Of a stretch of 64,000 nt of DNA, positions 62,086-64,000 are shown piece after piece. Origin of the DNA: Amyelois transitella (lineage: Eukaryota; Arthropoda; Insecta; Lepidoptera; Pyralidae); contig NC_083516.1 of NCBI RefSeq assembly GCF_032362555.1, forward strand, positions 10,627,001 through 10,691,000. The letters run 5' to 3'. The first letter of the stretch is position 1, and every line of letters begins with the position of its first letter. The position numbers were made by a program, and so were the translations under genes. Below the pieces are notes generated by a model. The model was not told the origin of the DNA and made no database searches. It worked only from the letters and a program-made list of their open reading frames with translations.

Positions 62086-62089
62086 GCCC

Positions 62090-62172
62090 GCGATTTACAA
62101 TCGCGGTTCCGTTTTACGTCATAATAAAAAGTGAAACATAGTTTCTCTCGCGATAAAAACGGCATCGCGCGT
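62090..62172. repeat. Hairpin element (MITE-like), copy 2
   Basis: The core GTTTTACGTCATAATAAAA through AGTGAAAC matches the inverted loop of the 1.35-kb element, flanked by CGCGAT/ATCGCG arms. Confidence 0.55.
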
Positions 62173-62371
62173 ATCAAGCTGCCTGCAGCTAGCCCCTGGG
62201 CTAGTCATGATTTTTATTATTTTGAAAACATTTTCGTCATTTTCCTGGTGGTCCAAGCAGGGAGAATGAAAGAAGAAAGAGGAGCCCCAGGCAACACGAA
62301 GTGTCTCTTGTCACCTGTCAGACTCTTGTGACACGCATAAACATAATCAATTCATATTACTTATAATTTAG

Positions 62372-62517
62372 TCCCCCTATTTTCTCTGTCTGTGTGTATG
62401 CGCTAATCTCGGAAATACCGAGGCCGGATTTTATTCCTGTTTGAAATTTAGAGACGGTTTTCCATGGAAGGTTTAATTTTTAAATGCTACCCTCGCGAAG
62501 CCGGGGCGGGTCGCTAG
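62372..62517 (+). mobile_element. Helitron-like element
   Basis: Ends CCTCGCGAAGCCGGGGCGGG, TCG, CTAG before T; start around TCCCCCTATTT. A subfamily shared with 10.4 kb. Confidence 0.5.
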
Positions 62518-62622
62518 TTAAGTTCTTATCTAAATTTAATACAACAATAAGAAAAAACAAGTAAAAATTATTTAACGGAATTTATTATTTTAATATTAAG
62601 TGAGGTTATCCAATAAACATAA

Positions 62623-63049
62623 TCAAGCACCAAATATCATTTGTCGAAAGATATCCTGATCACAATATTTGTGTAACACTCCTAATAACCACAACAAAGA
62701 TTCCACTAAAATTTTATTATCTGAATGAACAATTTTTTTTAAACCTAATTTATACACGTCTTCTACTATAAACTGATTCAAAACTATTGTACTATACTTT
62801 TCATTTATTACAACATTAGCTAAAGTCCTTATCAAATATATTAGTTCACAACACTGGTTTCCTTTGCAGGTAGATATATGTCTTTGGGTACTTACACTGG
62901 TAGCTTGTATAAGTTTTAGGAGTAATGTCTCGGGTAATTCTGTTTTGTTGAAGTGTTCATGGCAAGATATTATGAACAGAAGTTGAGATGATGCCATTGA
63001 AAACTGCCTTTTGAAAATGGCAGCCGTGATTTTTTCCAGATGTTCCACG
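62623..63049 (-). CDS. ARM-repeat gene last exon
   Basis: 142 codons and TGA after acceptor TTAATTACAG. Confidence 0.8.
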
Positions 63050-63771
63050 CTGTAATTAATGGAATATAAGATAACTAAGGAAATCAAATAATATTTTAAT
63101 CTTTAATGGTTAATTAATTTTTTATGGCTTAGCTTACAAATGTTTTAAATATAAATTTGTTCCATTTACAACTCGTCCTTCATCGCACAAATGCACATCT
63201 TTGGTTTAAAAATGGGGCAGGTTGTGAATAAATGTGGGATACTACAATTAGAGTTTGTCGGTCTGTTACGCCTTCAAAAACCGTTGGACCGATTTTGTGA
63301 AACTTTTGTAAGCTTTTTTATTTTGGGGAATTCCCACTGGAATGTTTATGAAACATGAACGCATTCCGTGTGGTTCCGGCGCACTTTAGAATCGTTCCAA
63401 TGAATGTCGTAAGGCGACAAAGGTGGCTAATAAACATGGGATTTTCCTTTTATGGCGATAGGCTAATCAACCTGTCACTATTTGAATCTCAAACCATTCA
63501 GTCACAGTTGCTACGAGACTGTTGTCTCTGTCCACCCACTAAGGGAATAAGCCGTGATTGTATGTATGTATGAACATATTTCTTTCCCTTACCTCAAACT
63601 ATCTTTGAGTTGATAAACGAAATGGACCAGCGCATAAAGAGCCGCGTCCCGTATGTCCTCGTGGCCATCCTGAAGGTCAATCAGTTTGGTTAACGCGCCC
63701 TGGGCTATAAGTATGTTGCAAACATTAGTACCGGATCCTGCCATGTTGCCAATGGCCCATGCGCATGTTAC
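62623..63771 (-). CDS. ARM-repeat protein, importin-alpha/TMCO6-like (3' end)
   Basis: Two exons are visible: 63593-63771 and 62623-63049, joined in phase (AG|C). The first has the ARM-repeat signature CAWAIGNMAGSG and GALTKLIDL. The second has further helical repeats (LLKLIQATS, CELIYLIRTLANV, ILVESLLWLLGVL) and ends MIFGA and TGA. Tandem ARM helices form a curved scaffold that binds peptides, as in importin alpha; TMCO6 is a poorly studied relative. The 5' part is off the window, so identity is uncertain. Confidence 0.7.
63364..63570 (+). repeat. Family S SINE, diverged
   Basis: CCGTGTGGTTCCGGCGCAC 5' end, shortened middle, TGTATGTATG tail; inside the ARM-gene intron. Confidence 0.75.
63593..63771 (-). 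CDS. ARM-repeat gene penultimate exon
   Basis: 59 codons plus two bases, acceptor TCTTCCAG, donor GAG before GTAAGG. Confidence 0.8.
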
Positions 63772-63817
63772 CTGGAAGATTATATAAAAAAATAGGAAAG
63801 AAAACTAATTTTTGTGG

Positions 63818-63935
63818 CGAGATCTATACGCCACAAGTTACAAAAATAAAATCACGCGACGCTATTAGACAAAAACAGAGGAAACCTCACTCGCGCAAGC
63901 AAAGATTTCACGGATTGGAGCAATATAAACAACCT
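63818..63935 (+). repeat. Family C repeat, uninterrupted copy
   Basis: AAAATCACGCGACGC through GCGCAAGCAAAGATTTCACG and GATTGGAGCAATATA. It is the empty-site partner of 35632-36020. Confidence 0.75.
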
Positions 63936-64000
63936 CCTACACAACATCGTCGGAGCCGCGATTCCCCAGGGACATGTCGAGCCCGAACTATCGCTCCCGC

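Overview
The window is nuclear DNA from an insect, most likely a moth or butterfly. It is AT-rich, its genes have many short exons in long introns, and it is crowded with repeat types typical of Lepidoptera: non-autonomous Helitrons with a hairpin before a CTAG-T end, a SINE-like family with TATG tails, and a non-LTR retrotransposon with the same kind of tail. All gene models come from reading splice sites and reading frames directly; no database was searched.

Layout. (1) 1-4.2 kb: intergenic, with a hairpin element and SINE fragments. (2) 4.25-27.8 kb, plus strand: a complete six-exon gene for a 179-residue protein of three LIM domains, paxillin/leupaxin-like. Its first coding exon carries only the start codon and its introns are full of SINEs and Helitrons. 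(3) 47.2 to 29.4 kb, minus strand: a gene of at least 16 coding exons (at least about 710 codons) for a protein I do not recognise. It is acidic and coiled-coil-like first and Ser/Pro/Arg-rich at the end. A full-length U2 snRNA gene lies antisense in one of its introns. A perfect 13-bp X-box (RFX-type site) lies upstream of its start. (4) 49.9-60.05 kb, plus strand: a CCDC92/CCDC74-type coiled-coil gene with eight shared exons and two possible terminal exons. Its first intron holds a 2.4-kb, 5'-truncated retrotransposon with an open 798-codon frame and an 11-bp target-site duplication. (5) 62.6-63.77 kb, minus strand: the last two exons of an ARM-repeat protein whose 5' part lies beyond the window.

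Repeats. Family S, as used below, is a SINE-like element of about 258 bp. It starts with a small hairpin (GTGCCG...CGGCAC), carries a second hairpin (CAGTCTT...AAGACTG) and ends in (TATG)n. Family R is the non-LTR retrotransposon. Their last 40 or so bases match, which suggests that S is moved by R's enzymes. Several S and R copies have clean target-site duplications. One S copy has its empty site elsewhere in the window, one sits inside a Helitron, and one is inserted 14 nt upstream of a splice acceptor.

How the genes relate: the minus-strand unknown gene and the CCDC92-type gene are arranged head to head about 2.7 kb apart. The X-box between them and the centriole/cilium link of vertebrate CCDC92 suggest, but do not prove, a shared ciliary role. 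The LIM gene and the ARM gene show no functional link to these.
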